DNA of 64,000 nucleotides from Chryseolinea serpens. GTDB lineage: Bacteria > Bacteroidota > Bacteroidia > Cytophagales > Cyclobacteriaceae. The position numbers and the translations under genes were made by a program. The notes beneath the pieces are model-generated. The model saw nothing but the letters and a program-made list of their open reading frames with translations, was not told the origin of the DNA and did not search any database. The stretch is from contig NZ_FQWQ01000002.1 in assembly GCF_900129725.1 (NCBI RefSeq), positions 1,054,001 through 1,118,000 of the forward strand, read 5' to 3'. Shown here one piece after another: positions 25,648-33,441 of the stretch (the stretch's first letter is position 1; every line of letters starts with the position of its first letter).

Positions 25648-26262
25648 TCATTTCACCGCGCTCACAAATTCCAGCCACGGGTCTCTTCCCAAAACAAAGA
25701 AATAAAAGAAACATCCCAGCCATCCATGGAAGAGTCCCAGTATCCAAAGATTTCTATACTGCAGGTAAAGGATCGTATAACCGATCGCCAACAGGGCGGT
25801 GGCCACCACCAAAGGTATCGATGGGAAATGAACGATTGAAAACACCAATGAACTAACCACAACGATAAGAGCTTTTCCCGCTCGGCGTCCCTCCCAGTCC
25901 TCCATATTCCGCGCGATCAACCCGATGATGAGAAATTGCTGGATCGTTCCCCACAATGGGTAAAGGATCATGATGGGAAGAATATGCCAATTGAAAACCA
26001 GCGTTCCCCGCACGATGCCAAAGGCGATCGAACTCCCGAGCGCGGTGAGCGACACCGGCCCAATCCAGCGCAAGCTGCTTCGGAAGCCTTCCTTCCCGAA
26101 ACCCCAATACGCCGGAGCACCCGGATTGGTTTTGATGCGATAAAAAATGTAGGCGATCCACAACAGGCATGCTATCGTGACATACCAGAATTTCAAATGG
26201 AGCCAATCTACCAACAAGAATTTACCAAGACCCGTGAGCACCACGGCGGTCATCTCGGCCAT
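25648..26262 (-). CDS. CPBP-family membrane protein with altered first motif
   Basis: About 204 residues from the Met at 26262 (the upstream extension is Cys-rich and unlikely). Six to seven hydrophobic segments; FSIVHFPSIPLVVATALLAIGY matches motif 2 (FxxxH) and LGLFHGWLGCFFYFFVLG matches motif 3 (HxxxN/D-like) of CPBP/Abi intramembrane proteases. The first motif, normally EExxxR, reads TIQQFLIIGLIARN: Gln-Gln replaces the Glu pair, so the protein may be a non-catalytic relative. It ends 8 bp after the stop of asnB on the opposite strand and the two are convergent. The role is unknown; relatives process prenylated peptides or serve in bacteriocin self-immunity. Confidence 0.72.
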   Translation of the reverse strand: MAEMTAVVLTGLGKFLLVDWLHLKFWYVTIACLLWIAYIFYRIKTNPGAPAYWGFGKEGFRSSLRWIGPVSLTALGSSIAFGIVRGTLVFNWHILPIMILYPLWGTIQQFLIIGLIARNMEDWEGRRAGKALIVVVSSLVFSIVHFPSIPLVVATALLAIGYTILYLQYRNLWILGLFHGWLGCFFYFFVLGRDPWLEFVSAVK

Positions 26263-26364
26263 TCGGGTGGCGTTGGAGCAGTAGGCGGGTATGGGCGTTG
26301 TTCGCTCGCTCAAAACATTATCTTTACAGGAAAGATAAAACATTCCCGAACATCCCATATCCCT

Positions 26365-26730
26365 ATGAAAAATCTGCTCCGGTTAGAAGAAGCATTGGAA
26401 TTCTTTCTCGCTATTTTTCTCTTGCAATCCCTTCCCCAGGCGGGATGGCTATACGCCGTTCTTTTTCTTGCGCCCGACCTGAGCATGCTCGGATATCTGG
26501 TCAACACACGGATTGGCGCAGCTTGCTACAACCTGGCGCATCACAAGGGACTAGCCATCGCGTTATACGTGGCTGGCGTTTATTTTCAAATGCCTTGGGT
26601 GGCCTTTACGGGATTGCTTTTGTTCGGACACAGCGCCCTCGACAGGATCCTCGGTTATGGATTGAAATATCCGGATCATTTCAAGCACACACACCTCGGC
26701 TGGCTTCCGGAGCCAAAGAAAAAACAATAA
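26365..26730 (+). CDS. DUF4260-family membrane protein
   Basis: 121 residues with four hydrophobic segments. The DUF4260 landmarks are LRLEEALEFFLAIFLL at the N-terminus, LFLAPDLSMLGYL, AACYNLAHHKGLAIAL and the closing FGHSALDRILGYGLKYPDHFKHTHLG. Function is unknown; the family is found across Bacteroidota and Firmicutes. The Met at 26365 is chosen because it starts the conserved family N-terminus. It is divergent from the CPBP-like gene and convergent with the VOC gene. Confidence 0.88.
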   Translation: MKNLLRLEEALEFFLAIFLLQSLPQAGWLYAVLFLAPDLSMLGYLVNTRIGAACYNLAHHKGLAIALYVAGVYFQMPWVAFTGLLLFGHSALDRILGYGLKYPDHFKHTHLGWLPEPKKKQ

Positions 26731-26760
26731 CCCTTGTGCGACGACGAAAGTGCTTCGTAT

Positions 26761-27156
26761 TTATACGGTCGGCGGTTCAATGAGATCCCACAGGTTTCCA
26801 TACAAGTCGGCAAACACCAGCACCGTGCCATAGGACTCAGTCTGTGGCGGTCTGACAATGGTGACGCCTTGTGCTTTGAGGTTTTCGTGATCTCTCCGGA
26901 TGTTGTCGGTATGCAGGAATAAGAAAACCCTGCCACCGGTTTGATTGCCCACGCGGCTTTTTTGTTCATCGCTGGCCGCCTTGGCCAACAACAGGCAACA
27001 TCCCTCCGAACCCGGCGGCGCCACCCTAACCCAGCGTTTTGTTTCGCTAAGCGTGGTATCTTCTAACAGGGTGAATTTTAGTTTATCGACATAAAAGGCA
27101 ATGGCCTCATCGTAGTCGGCAACCACCAGGGCGAGCTGAACCAGGTTTTGTTTCAT
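26761..27156 (-). CDS. VOC-family (glyoxalase/bleomycin-resistance-like) protein
   Basis: 131 residues from the Met at 27156, which opens the VOC strand MKQNLVQLALVVADYDEAIAFYVDKL-type sequence; longer starts add a non-conserved tail. Two beta-alpha-beta-beta-beta units are visible: the first with LLEDTTLSETKRWVRVAPPGSEGCCLLLA, the second with VFLFLHTDNIRRDHENLKAQGVTIV and closing GTVLVFADLYGNLWDLIEP, where the final Glu is the usual metal ligand. The family includes lactoylglutathione lyases, dioxygenases and resistance proteins; no specific substrate can be given. The SnoaL-like gene upstream runs in the same direction with a 94-nt gap. Confidence 0.88.
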   Translation of the reverse strand: MKQNLVQLALVVADYDEAIAFYVDKLKFTLLEDTTLSETKRWVRVAPPGSEGCCLLLAKAASDEQKSRVGNQTGGRVFLFLHTDNIRRDHENLKAQGVTIVRPPQTESYGTVLVFADLYGNLWDLIEPPTV

Positions 27157-27250
27157 GGGATCTTTCGGGCTTTGGACCGGGACGAAGATAAAATAATTTA
27201 CCCTGCATTGTCCCGGCCCGTCGCCACGAAAAAAAAACATTTGGCAAGGA

Positions 27251-28087
27251 TCAGAACATACCATTGTTATGAGGAAGTGTTGCCGGTATCGGTTGCTTTA
27301 CGCGCCAATGCTCGACAATCCTGGCGTTGTCCAGGCGATAGAAATCATAGCAGACGTAAGGCGTTTCGTTTTGAAGGACACGGGATTGTGTCATGACAAA
27401 GTTTCCTTCTCCAACGATGCGATAGGTCTTCTCCAGGGTGTAGCGTTGAAGCATCTCTCTCCAGCCGGACACCCCGGGCCGGGACTCAGGGTCATGAGCG
27501 ATGATCGCCGGAGACACAAAATCTGCCGCGCGCTCCCATCGCCCTTCCTTCAATACCACTTGAGCAAAGTCCGCTATCCGCTGCTTGTTGGATGCGGTTT
27601 GCCCGGGATCATCGATCTGGGTTGGGCCTTCGATGGCGGTTTTGGCTGTGGCCTCGGTCATGGGCTGGATCGCATCCCAATGTTCGACAAACTGAGCCTG
27701 CTGCAAGCGTACCATGTCGAGCACGATCATGGTCTGGCCGCCGAAGGAAATCAGCATGTGAAGCACAACGTAGTCGCCATCGGCGATGACGCGCATGAAC
27801 GGCTTCGGTGGGTTTTCAGGTTTTGGCACTTGTTTGAGCATCGTCAAGGCCTCCAGTAGTGCTGCCTTTCCCGGCTTGCCCGAAGCACTGTGTTGGATGT
27901 AGTTTTCGGCGATGCGTTGTTCCGCTACTTCCAGGTTACCCTGGCCAATGGCGCGTTTCCAAAAATCGAGTACGAGTTCTTTATTTGACATAGGAGTTTC
28001 CATGGTGTGATCGTTTGTGGTTTGTGCACATGTGGCCCGGCAAGCGAATGCGCATAGCCCCACGGCAAGAACATGTTTTGACTTCAT
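27251..28087 (-). CDS. Exported protein with two SnoaL-like (NTF2-fold) domains
   Basis: About 278 residues from the Met at 28087, which starts a signal peptide (MKSKHVLAVGLCAFACRATC). Two SnoaL-like domains follow in tandem: the first has LVLDFWKRAIGQGNLEVAEQRIAENYIQH and ends FVEHWDAIQPM; the second has IADFAQVVLKEGRWERAADFVSPAIIAHDPE and ends IVEHWRVKQPIP. The paired VEHWD/VEHWR motif is the family signature. NTF2-fold proteins of this type are polyketide cyclases, steroid isomerases or simple ligand binders; no active-site assignment is possible. The duplication and export are the notable features. Alone or co-transcribed with the VOC gene. Confidence 0.85.
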   Translation of the reverse strand: MKSKHVLAVGLCAFACRATCAQTTNDHTMETPMSNKELVLDFWKRAIGQGNLEVAEQRIAENYIQHSASGKPGKAALLEALTMLKQVPKPENPPKPFMRVIADGDYVVLHMLISFGGQTMIVLDMVRLQQAQFVEHWDAIQPMTEATAKTAIEGPTQIDDPGQTASNKQRIADFAQVVLKEGRWERAADFVSPAIIAHDPESRPGVSGWREMLQRYTLEKTYRIVGEGNFVMTQSRVLQNETPYVCYDFYRLDNARIVEHWRVKQPIPATLPHNNGMF

Positions 28088-28405
28088 GTGATGAGAATAA
28101 AATAGATAAATGAATTTCAGCATCCTGTGATCCTGGATGCTGTGATCATGTCCAAGCCTACGGTAAACGCAGCGGATTGGACAGGCGGATGGTTCTTAGC
28201 ACTTCTTGATGGGATAAAGATACGAAATGTCGAACACCATCCTAAACCTACCGCAAAGCGCGCTAGACCGGTCGTGGACATTTTTATTCTGCCCGTTCCG
28301 ACCGTTCGACGGAGTGGAATTGTCGATCGCTTTCGTTATTTTCGTAAGGTCCTACCTAACTGGTTATCGCAACAGTAATCGTAATTTATCTTAACCCCTC
28401 AAATC
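28088..28405. promoter_or_regulatory. Spacer with candidate promoter of the OMP array
   Basis: TATTTTCG at 28337-28344, 62 nt before the first barrel gene, resembles TATTTTTACG (29385) and TATTTTTCG (30901) before the second and fourth genes. Otherwise no feature is seen. Confidence 0.4.
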
Positions 28406-29056
28406 ATGAAAGTCAGATTTATTTCCCTGGCCGCGTTATGCCTATGTCTTCTCGGCCCTGCAGTCCATGCCCAAACCACAAAAGGAAGCTTCCTGCTGGG
28501 AGGCTCCCTAGGATTCTCCAGCGACAAGGACAAGGTCAGCTATTCCAGCAGCGCCTTTAACTATGAAAGCAAAAGCACCACGTTTTCATTCCGCCCCAGC
28601 ATTTCTTATTTCGTGATCGACCATCTGTCCGTTGGCGTGATCACGCCCCTGAGCTACACCAAAATAAAAGTAGAAGACCAGCAATCGACCAGCACTACCT
28701 ACTCCATCGGTCCCGTGGTACGCTACTATTTTCCGTTAGGGGATCAGTGGGCCGTTTTCCCGGAAGTGGCCTACACCTACGGATGGAATTGGACCAAGAG
28801 TCCCTATTTTATTCCCACCTCGGGCAGTATCGAAAATCTCCAGGTAAACGGGACCACCCACATTTTTCAAGGCGGCGTCGGGTTGGTGTACTTCCTGAAC
28901 CCGAGCATTGGCATAGAGGGAAAAGTTTACTATCAGAGCTCAACGGATTCTTATGACCGTGGCAAACGCACGGGCACCATTCAGACCGGCAACGACCTAA
29001 CGTCCTTCAATTTTAACGTAGGCTTGCAGATCTACTTTGCCCGAAACGCAAAATAA
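28406..29056 (+). CDS. Outer-membrane beta-barrel protein, tandem paralogue 1
   Basis: 216 residues: signal peptide to about HAQ (residue 23), then TTKGSFLLGGSLGFSS, alternating aromatic strands (SFRPSISYFVIDHLSVGVITPLSYT), VVRYYFPLGDQWAVFPEVAYTYGWNW and a C-terminal strand ending QIYFARNAK. Paired strands and the terminal aromatic residue are those of small (8- to 10-stranded) porin-like or OmpW/OmpX-like barrels in Bacteroidota. It is the first of five tandem paralogues and is followed by a strong hairpin at 29064-29094, so it is probably its own transcription unit. Substrate or adhesin role unknown. Confidence 0.85.
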   Translation: MKVRFISLAALCLCLLGPAVHAQTTKGSFLLGGSLGFSSDKDKVSYSSSAFNYESKSTTFSFRPSISYFVIDHLSVGVITPLSYTKIKVEDQQSTSTTYSIGPVVRYYFPLGDQWAVFPEVAYTYGWNWTKSPYFIPTSGSIENLQVNGTTHIFQGGVGLVYFLNPSIGIEGKVYYQSSTDSYDRGKRTGTIQTGNDLTSFNFNVGLQIYFARNAK

Positions 29057-29063
29057 CCGAAGC

Positions 29064-29094
29064 GGTAAGGAGGAACCTCCCCGGCCTCCTTACC
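29064..29094. terminator. Hairpin after OMP paralogue 1
   Basis: GGTAAGGAGG (29064-29073) pairs perfectly with CCTCCTTACC (29085-29094). No T-run follows, so it may be a terminator or an mRNA-stability stem. Confidence 0.55.
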
Positions 29095-29199
29095 ACTTCT
29101 TATCCGTCGATCACCAGGCATTTATAAATTATTATTCCCTCACACCAGATCGCCACATCTCACCGTTATCAGATACCTATTCCCCCGAACATGATCCAA

Positions 29200-29311
29200 C
29201 AACGATTCCTTTAGGCGCGACGATCTGACCGATCCCATCGTGAGTCGCGAGGGCAAATCGTCACTTAACTTCACAGTCGGGGTACAAATGTACTTTGCGC
29301 GAAAGGTGTAG
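29200..29311 (+). pseudogene. Remnant of a sixth OMP paralogue (3' end only)
   Basis: Between paralogues 1 and 2 an open stretch reads NNDSFRRDDLTDPIVSREGK then SSLNFTVGVQMYFARKV and a TAG stop at 29309-29311. This is a close match to the C-terminal strand of the neighbours (for example DITSLNFSAGVQIYLGRSAQ in paralogue 4). No start, signal peptide or body of the gene remains upstream (a stop at 29192 closes the frame), so this is a decayed 3' fragment. Confidence 0.8.
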
Positions 29312-29447
29312 AGCAAAAATTTATTCGGGCGGATATAATATTATCCAGCGACAACGTTGTATTGAAAATCCTCATGTAGATTCCTATTTTTACGGTCTCT
29401 CTCAAACAGTTATAAGTAACCATCATTCAACAGCAGTTTCCTTTACC

Positions 29448-30092
29448 ATGAAAAACCTATTTACTTCCCTGGCGGCGCTATGGCTTTGCCTGGCCGTTTC
29501 TTCGAGTTTCGCTCAAACTTCAAAAGGCACTTTTCTATTAGGCGGAGCCCTGGGATTTTCCAGCGGACACACGAACACAGCCTATAATTACTCCGCCACT
29601 TCCCGCAAGGAAAAGCAATCAACGATCGGCATCGATCCCAACGTTTCCTATTTTGTGATCGACCACCTGAGCGTTGGCCTGGTGACCCCATTGACGTATA
29701 TGTGGTCTAAACTAGATGGCGCCGATCAAAAAACAACGTACACCTCCTATTCTGTCGGGCCACTGATCCGGTATTATTTTCCCCTGGGAAGCCAGTGGGC
29801 CATTTTCCCGGAAGCAAGTTATAGCTACGGCTGGACAGTGACCAGGGGCTACTCCTATCTCAGTGGTGGCGACAGGGTCCCCGTTACGTATCGCGGCAAC
29901 ACACGAAATTTGCAAGGTGGCCTGGGATTGGTCTATTTTCTTAACCCCAACATTGGCGTGGAAGGAAAATTCCGCTATCAATCCATGCGTGATACCTACA
30001 ATCGCACCGACGTCGGGCTGGACCACTCTGATAACAACGCCTTTGATTTCACGATAGGGTTGCAAGTATACCTCTCCAGAAATACACAATAG
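29448..30092 (+). CDS. Outer-membrane beta-barrel protein, tandem paralogue 2
   Basis: 214 residues from the Met at 29448; the ORF is open further upstream but the signal peptide (MKNLFTSLAALWLCLAVSSS, cleavage near FAQ) begins here. Family segments: GTFLLGGALGFSSGHTN, IDPNVSYFVIDHLSVGLVTPLTY, LIRYYFPLGSQWAIFPEASYSYGW, LGLVYFLNPNIGVEGKFRYQS and the last strand FTIGLQVYLSRNTQ. The VIDHLSVGL and ASYSYGW segments are nearly identical in all five paralogues, while the loops between strands differ most. Gap to the next paralogue is 35 bp, so paralogues 2 and 3 are likely one transcript. Confidence 0.86.
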   Translation: MKNLFTSLAALWLCLAVSSSFAQTSKGTFLLGGALGFSSGHTNTAYNYSATSRKEKQSTIGIDPNVSYFVIDHLSVGLVTPLTYMWSKLDGADQKTTYTSYSVGPLIRYYFPLGSQWAIFPEASYSYGWTVTRGYSYLSGGDRVPVTYRGNTRNLQGGLGLVYFLNPNIGVEGKFRYQSMRDTYNRTDVGLDHSDNNAFDFTIGLQVYLSRNTQ

Positions 30093-30127
30093 TCAACACT
30101 CCAATCGCCATTCTTATTTTTCGCATT

Positions 30128-30790
30128 ATGAAAATCAACGTTACGTTTCAACTCCTGTTATATTTTTGTTTCATCGCCATCGCAGGCTATGGCCAAACCG
30201 ACAAAGGGAGCTTCTTGCTGGGTGGCTCCATCGGGTTCACCCGCAATGCCAACACTACTTACGGCACAAGCAATTCCAACATCATTTCAGAAAGCAAGTG
30301 GTTCTCGATCGCCGCGCAGCCCAGCATTTCGTATTTTATCATCGATCGGCTGGCCGTTGGGCTGATCACGCCCTACAGCTATACAAGATCAAATTCCACA
30401 TCCGACTTGAACACCGAGATGATCTCGACCGGCAAAACCTATTCCGTTGGCCCAACGGTGCGTTACTATTTTCCGTTGGGAAGTCAATGGGCCATTTTCC
30501 CGGAAGTAAGCTACAGCTATGGGTGGACCTGGAACAAGTATCCGAACATCATTTCGCAGAATCCTTATTCGGTGGTCTATACCAAAACGACGGAAAAGAT
30601 GAGCAGTTTCCAGGGTGGTGTGGGGTTGGTCTATTTCCTTACCAAAAGTGTCGGCGTGGAAGGAAGGGCGTTCTATCAAGCGCAACATACCCGGTACGTA
30701 GAGGCTTCCTACGGCATAAAGAGTATCGACGAACCTTCTTTTAATTTTGGCCTGGGCGTACAGATATACTTTGCCAGGAATAAAAAGTAA
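30128..30790 (+). CDS. Outer-membrane beta-barrel protein, tandem paralogue 3
   Basis: 220 residues with signal peptide (MKINVTFQLLLYFCFIAIAG, cleavage near YGQ). The barrel core again has GSFLLGGSIGFTR, QPSISYFIIDRLAVGLITPYSYTR, VRYYFPLGSQWAIFPEVSYSYGWTW, GGVGLVYFLTKSVGVEGRAFYQ and terminal VQIYFARNKK. Loops unique to this copy include SNSNIISESKWF and NIISQNPYSVVYTKTTEKM. It is followed by a perfect 13-bp hairpin at 30798, ending a probable two-gene unit with paralogue 2. Confidence 0.86.
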   Translation: MKINVTFQLLLYFCFIAIAGYGQTDKGSFLLGGSIGFTRNANTTYGTSNSNIISESKWFSIAAQPSISYFIIDRLAVGLITPYSYTRSNSTSDLNTEMISTGKTYSVGPTVRYYFPLGSQWAIFPEVSYSYGWTWNKYPNIISQNPYSVVYTKTTEKMSSFQGGVGLVYFLTKSVGVEGRAFYQAQHTRYVEASYGIKSIDEPSFNFGLGVQIYFARNKK

Positions 30791-30797
30791 AGTGTGC

Positions 30798-30832
30798 CAT
30801 AAGGAGGCACTTACCCGTTGTGCCTCCTTATG
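30798..30832. terminator. Hairpin after OMP paralogue 3
   Basis: CATAAGGAGGCAC (30798-30810) and GTGCCTCCTTATG (30820-30832), 13 perfect pairs, nine-base loop. Similar in sequence to the hairpin after paralogue 1 (both contain AAGGAGG/CCTCCTT). Confidence 0.6.
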
Positions 30833-30960
30833 ACTCTCACCACCGTTGGCCTTCCAGTCATTTTTTTATTAACGGTTATACTAGCTGTCGTTTCATTTCG
30901 TATTTTTCGTTACCCCCTGTCAGCTATTGTAAACATTAATTGTCTATCCATCCCTCGACC

Positions 30961-31602
30961 ATGAAACTCAAATCTATCCTGGTGTCAGCGCTTTGCGTTG
31001 CTGCACTGTCCGGCTATGGACAAACCGAAAAAGGCACCGTGCTGCTAGGCGGTTCGTTGACCTTTTCGCATAGCGACAACACAACCACTTTTGCGAATGG
31101 AGGAACCACCTTTCCCACGGATTCAAAACAAGTGAACATCCGGCTCAGTCCCAGCATCTCATATTTTGTCATCAAGCGGCTGGCCGTTGGCGTGATCACA
31201 CCCTACACGTATACACGCATCACTGCGAACGACCAGCACGCAACCGGTCACACCTATGCCGTTGGCCCCATCGCACGGTATTATTTTCTATTGGGGAACC
31301 ATTGGGCTATTTTCCCGGAGGCCAGCTACACGTATGGATGGATGAAGAACCCCCTCCTGCTGACCGACTCGAACAACCAGACTTTCAAATCCAACGGCAA
31401 CACGCACGAGTTCCAGGGCGGCATCGGAGGGGTGTATTTTCTCAACAAAAGCATTGGCCTGGAAGGAAAATTCTACTACGATGCTTCGCACAGCGACTAT
31501 AGCGCCCGCCAGGTATCTTTCCTCGAAAATGGCAGCACGGACATCACGTCTCTTAACTTCAGTGCCGGCGTACAGATTTACCTCGGTAGAAGCGCGCAGT
31601 AA
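30961..31602 (+). CDS. Outer-membrane beta-barrel protein, tandem paralogue 4
   Basis: 213 residues from the Met at 30961 (MKLKSILVSALCVAALSG, cleavage near YGQ). Core segments: GTVLLGGSLTFSHSDN, LSPSISYFVIKRLAVGVITPYTYTR, IARYYFLLGNHWAIFPEASYTYGW, GGIGGVYFLNKSIGLEGKFYYD and terminal AGVQIYLGRSAQ. Here and in paralogue 5 the conserved FPLG reads FLLG and GLVYF reads GGVYF, so 4 and 5 form a subgroup distinct from 1-3. It is separated from paralogue 5 by 53 bp and likely shares its transcript, with a candidate promoter element at 30901-30909. Confidence 0.86.
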   Translation: MKLKSILVSALCVAALSGYGQTEKGTVLLGGSLTFSHSDNTTTFANGGTTFPTDSKQVNIRLSPSISYFVIKRLAVGVITPYTYTRITANDQHATGHTYAVGPIARYYFLLGNHWAIFPEASYTYGWMKNPLLLTDSNNQTFKSNGNTHEFQGGIGGVYFLNKSIGLEGKFYYDASHSDYSARQVSFLENGSTDITSLNFSAGVQIYLGRSAQ

Positions 31603-31655
31603 ATCTCTTCCTTATTCACACGATCCGAATAGCGTTTACACAACCCTCTTGCATT

Positions 31656-32339
31656 ATGAAAACTTCTCATACTTTTCTGACCGGCGTGTTTCTCTGTTTC
31701 CTGGTCACTGCCAGTTACGGACAAACCGAAAAAGGCACGCTCCTCCTGGGCAGCACACTGAAATTTTCCAGTTCTAAAACAAAGAACAAGACGTCGAGCG
31801 CCACCACTACGACCTACTCCACCTCTACTTACGAATACAAGCAAATCAGTATCAGCATCGATCCAAACGTCTCCTACTTCGTGGCCGATCGTTTGGCCGT
31901 TGGATTGATCACACCCTATAGCTACACCCGGACGAAACGAGGCGATACGAACGAGCACTCAAATTCCTATTCCATCGGACCCGTTGTACGGTATTATTTT
32001 CTATTGGGAAGTCGCTGGGCCATTTTCCCGGAAGCAAGCTATAGCTATGGATGGACGTGGAGTCGTGGTCCTTATGTGGACTTCACCGACTTTCCGTATA
32101 CCCCTCCCACAACCCATTACTACTCTACTACCGAAACGACGCGCATTTTCCATGGCGGTGTTGGTGGTGTTTATTTTCTCAACAAAAGCGTTGGACTGGA
32201 GGGCAAAGTCTACTATCAATCGGTTAGGAATTCTTTTGACTATGAACACGAAGTTGATCCCGCGGTGGTCCATTCCAAACTCCCCGCCGTCGCCCTGAGT
32301 TTCGGCGTTCAGGTATATTTTTCCAGGAAAGTACAATAA
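31656..32339 (+). CDS. Outer-membrane beta-barrel protein, tandem paralogue 5
   Basis: 227 residues, the longest of the array. Signal peptide MKTSHTFLTGVFLCFLVTAS with cleavage near YGQ. Core: GTLLLGSTLKFSSSKTKN, IDPNVSYFVADRLAVGLITPYSYTR, VVRYYFLLGSRWAIFPEASYSYGWTW, GGVGGVYFLNKSVGLEGKVYYQS, terminal GVQVYFSRKVQ. Its extra length lies in the loops, which are Ser/Thr/Lys-rich (TKNKTSSATTTTYSTS) and aromatic (VDFTDFPYTPPTTHYYSTTETT). A clear intrinsic terminator follows. Confidence 0.86.
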   Translation: MKTSHTFLTGVFLCFLVTASYGQTEKGTLLLGSTLKFSSSKTKNKTSSATTTTYSTSTYEYKQISISIDPNVSYFVADRLAVGLITPYSYTRTKRGDTNEHSNSYSIGPVVRYYFLLGSRWAIFPEASYSYGWTWSRGPYVDFTDFPYTPPTTHYYSTTETTRIFHGGVGGVYFLNKSVGLEGKVYYQSVRNSFDYEHEVDPAVVHSKLPAVALSFGVQVYFSRKVQ

Positions 32340-32358
32340 TCACATTTACAGGGTTTTA

Positions 32359-32388
32359 AAAACGCCAGTGCCGCAACTGGCGTTTTTC
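32359..32388 (+). terminator. Intrinsic terminator after the OMP array
   Basis: AACGCCAGT and ACTGGCGTT around GCCGCA, followed by TTTTT, 22 nt after paralogue 5. Confidence 0.88.
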
Positions 32389-32490
32389 ATTTTACGGCCG
32401 GCGAAACCCCAACCCATAAGATCTTCGTTCAATCCACTAACTTCACGCTACCGTTTTAACTAAATTTTGAAATAACAAAGCACCCTCTCC

Positions 32491-33369
32491 ATGAAAAAAT
32501 TTTCCATCCTGCTCGGCAACGGCATCAATAACCTCGATGCCGACAACAGCTGGGACAACCTCCTGCAGCGACTCGCCGCCGACATCGGGTTTACGATCGA
32601 CGAAGAAAAGAAAAAACAATTCCCACTCTTGTATGAAGAGATCTTTCTCACCGGTGCCAACCTAAAGCGAAAAGGGGTTTCCGAAACCCAACTCAAAAAA
32701 TCGATCTGCGACAACGTGTCGCAAATCAAAAAGCACCCACTCTACGATGTTCTCCGCGCCCTGCCAACGGACGACATCATCACCACCAACTACGATTTCT
32801 CTGTCGAGGGATTCGAGCCCAAAAAAAACGAGGGCATTGTCAAAGAGATGCTCTACAGCGTTTTCCGGCACTATCGCGCCGGCAACAAGCGCGTGTGGCA
32901 CGTGCATGGCGACCGGCTTCATCCCAATTCCGTGAACCTGGGTTTTGAACATTATAGCGGCCAGTTGCAGAACATCCGTAACTACGTGGCTACGGGAACA
33001 AAGTATGCCTCCAAAAAATATCAACTCCCCCTCATCAAACGCCTGGAGACCGGCTTCCTCGATGGCAGCTCGTGGCTGGATCTTTTTTTTACGACCGACA
33101 TCCACATCATCGGGCTCACGCTCGGGTTTGTGGAAACTGACCTCTGGTGGCTGTTGACCTACCGCGCCCGCATCAAGATCAAGAAACCCAAACTTGTGCC
33201 CAACACGATCACATACTACACGCCTCAGAAATTCGTGGCCGGTTCCAAACATAAGCTGGATCTCCTCGAAGCCACGGGCGTGAACGTTGAAAAGATCAAC
33301 AAAGACGGCGAGGCATATTACCAGGATATCTTAAGCCGTTTGGGATCGGCTCCAAAAAAAATAAGTTGA
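32491..33369 (+). CDS. SIR2-like domain protein (possible NADase)
   Basis: 292 residues, no signal peptide. Motifs of the SIR2_2-like NAD-binding fold are in order: LLGNGINNLDADNSWDNLL at the N-terminus (the GAGxS-type nucleotide loop), DDIITTNYDFSVEG with Asn100 (the TQNID-equivalent), VWHVHGDRLHP with catalytic-type His139, and IIGLTLGFVETDLWWLL near 207. There is no zinc ribbon of deacetylase sirtuins. Stand-alone or fused SIR2 proteins of this class deplete NAD+ during phage infection (as in Thoeris ThsA and the defence-associated sirtuins), or act as nucleotide hydrolases of unknown role. No second gene of a known defence pair is adjacent: the OMP array precedes and a lipoprotein follows. 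The function here is inferred. Confidence 0.8.
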   Translation: MKKFSILLGNGINNLDADNSWDNLLQRLAADIGFTIDEEKKKQFPLLYEEIFLTGANLKRKGVSETQLKKSICDNVSQIKKHPLYDVLRALPTDDIITTNYDFSVEGFEPKKNEGIVKEMLYSVFRHYRAGNKRVWHVHGDRLHPNSVNLGFEHYSGQLQNIRNYVATGTKYASKKYQLPLIKRLETGFLDGSSWLDLFFTTDIHIIGLTLGFVETDLWWLLTYRARIKIKKPKLVPNTITYYTPQKFVAGSKHKLDLLEATGVNVEKINKDGEAYYQDILSRLGSAPKKIS

Positions 33370-33441
33370 TTGAGGTTGGCGCATGAATGAGGGTTAAACC
33401 TTAGGTCGTTCGCATTGTTAGTACTATCAAACCCCCGGATC

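Noticed and set aside
30115-30123. TATTTTTCG promoter before barrel paralogue 3
   Set aside because: It lies only 4 nt before the start codon, so it cannot act as a -7 element for that gene.
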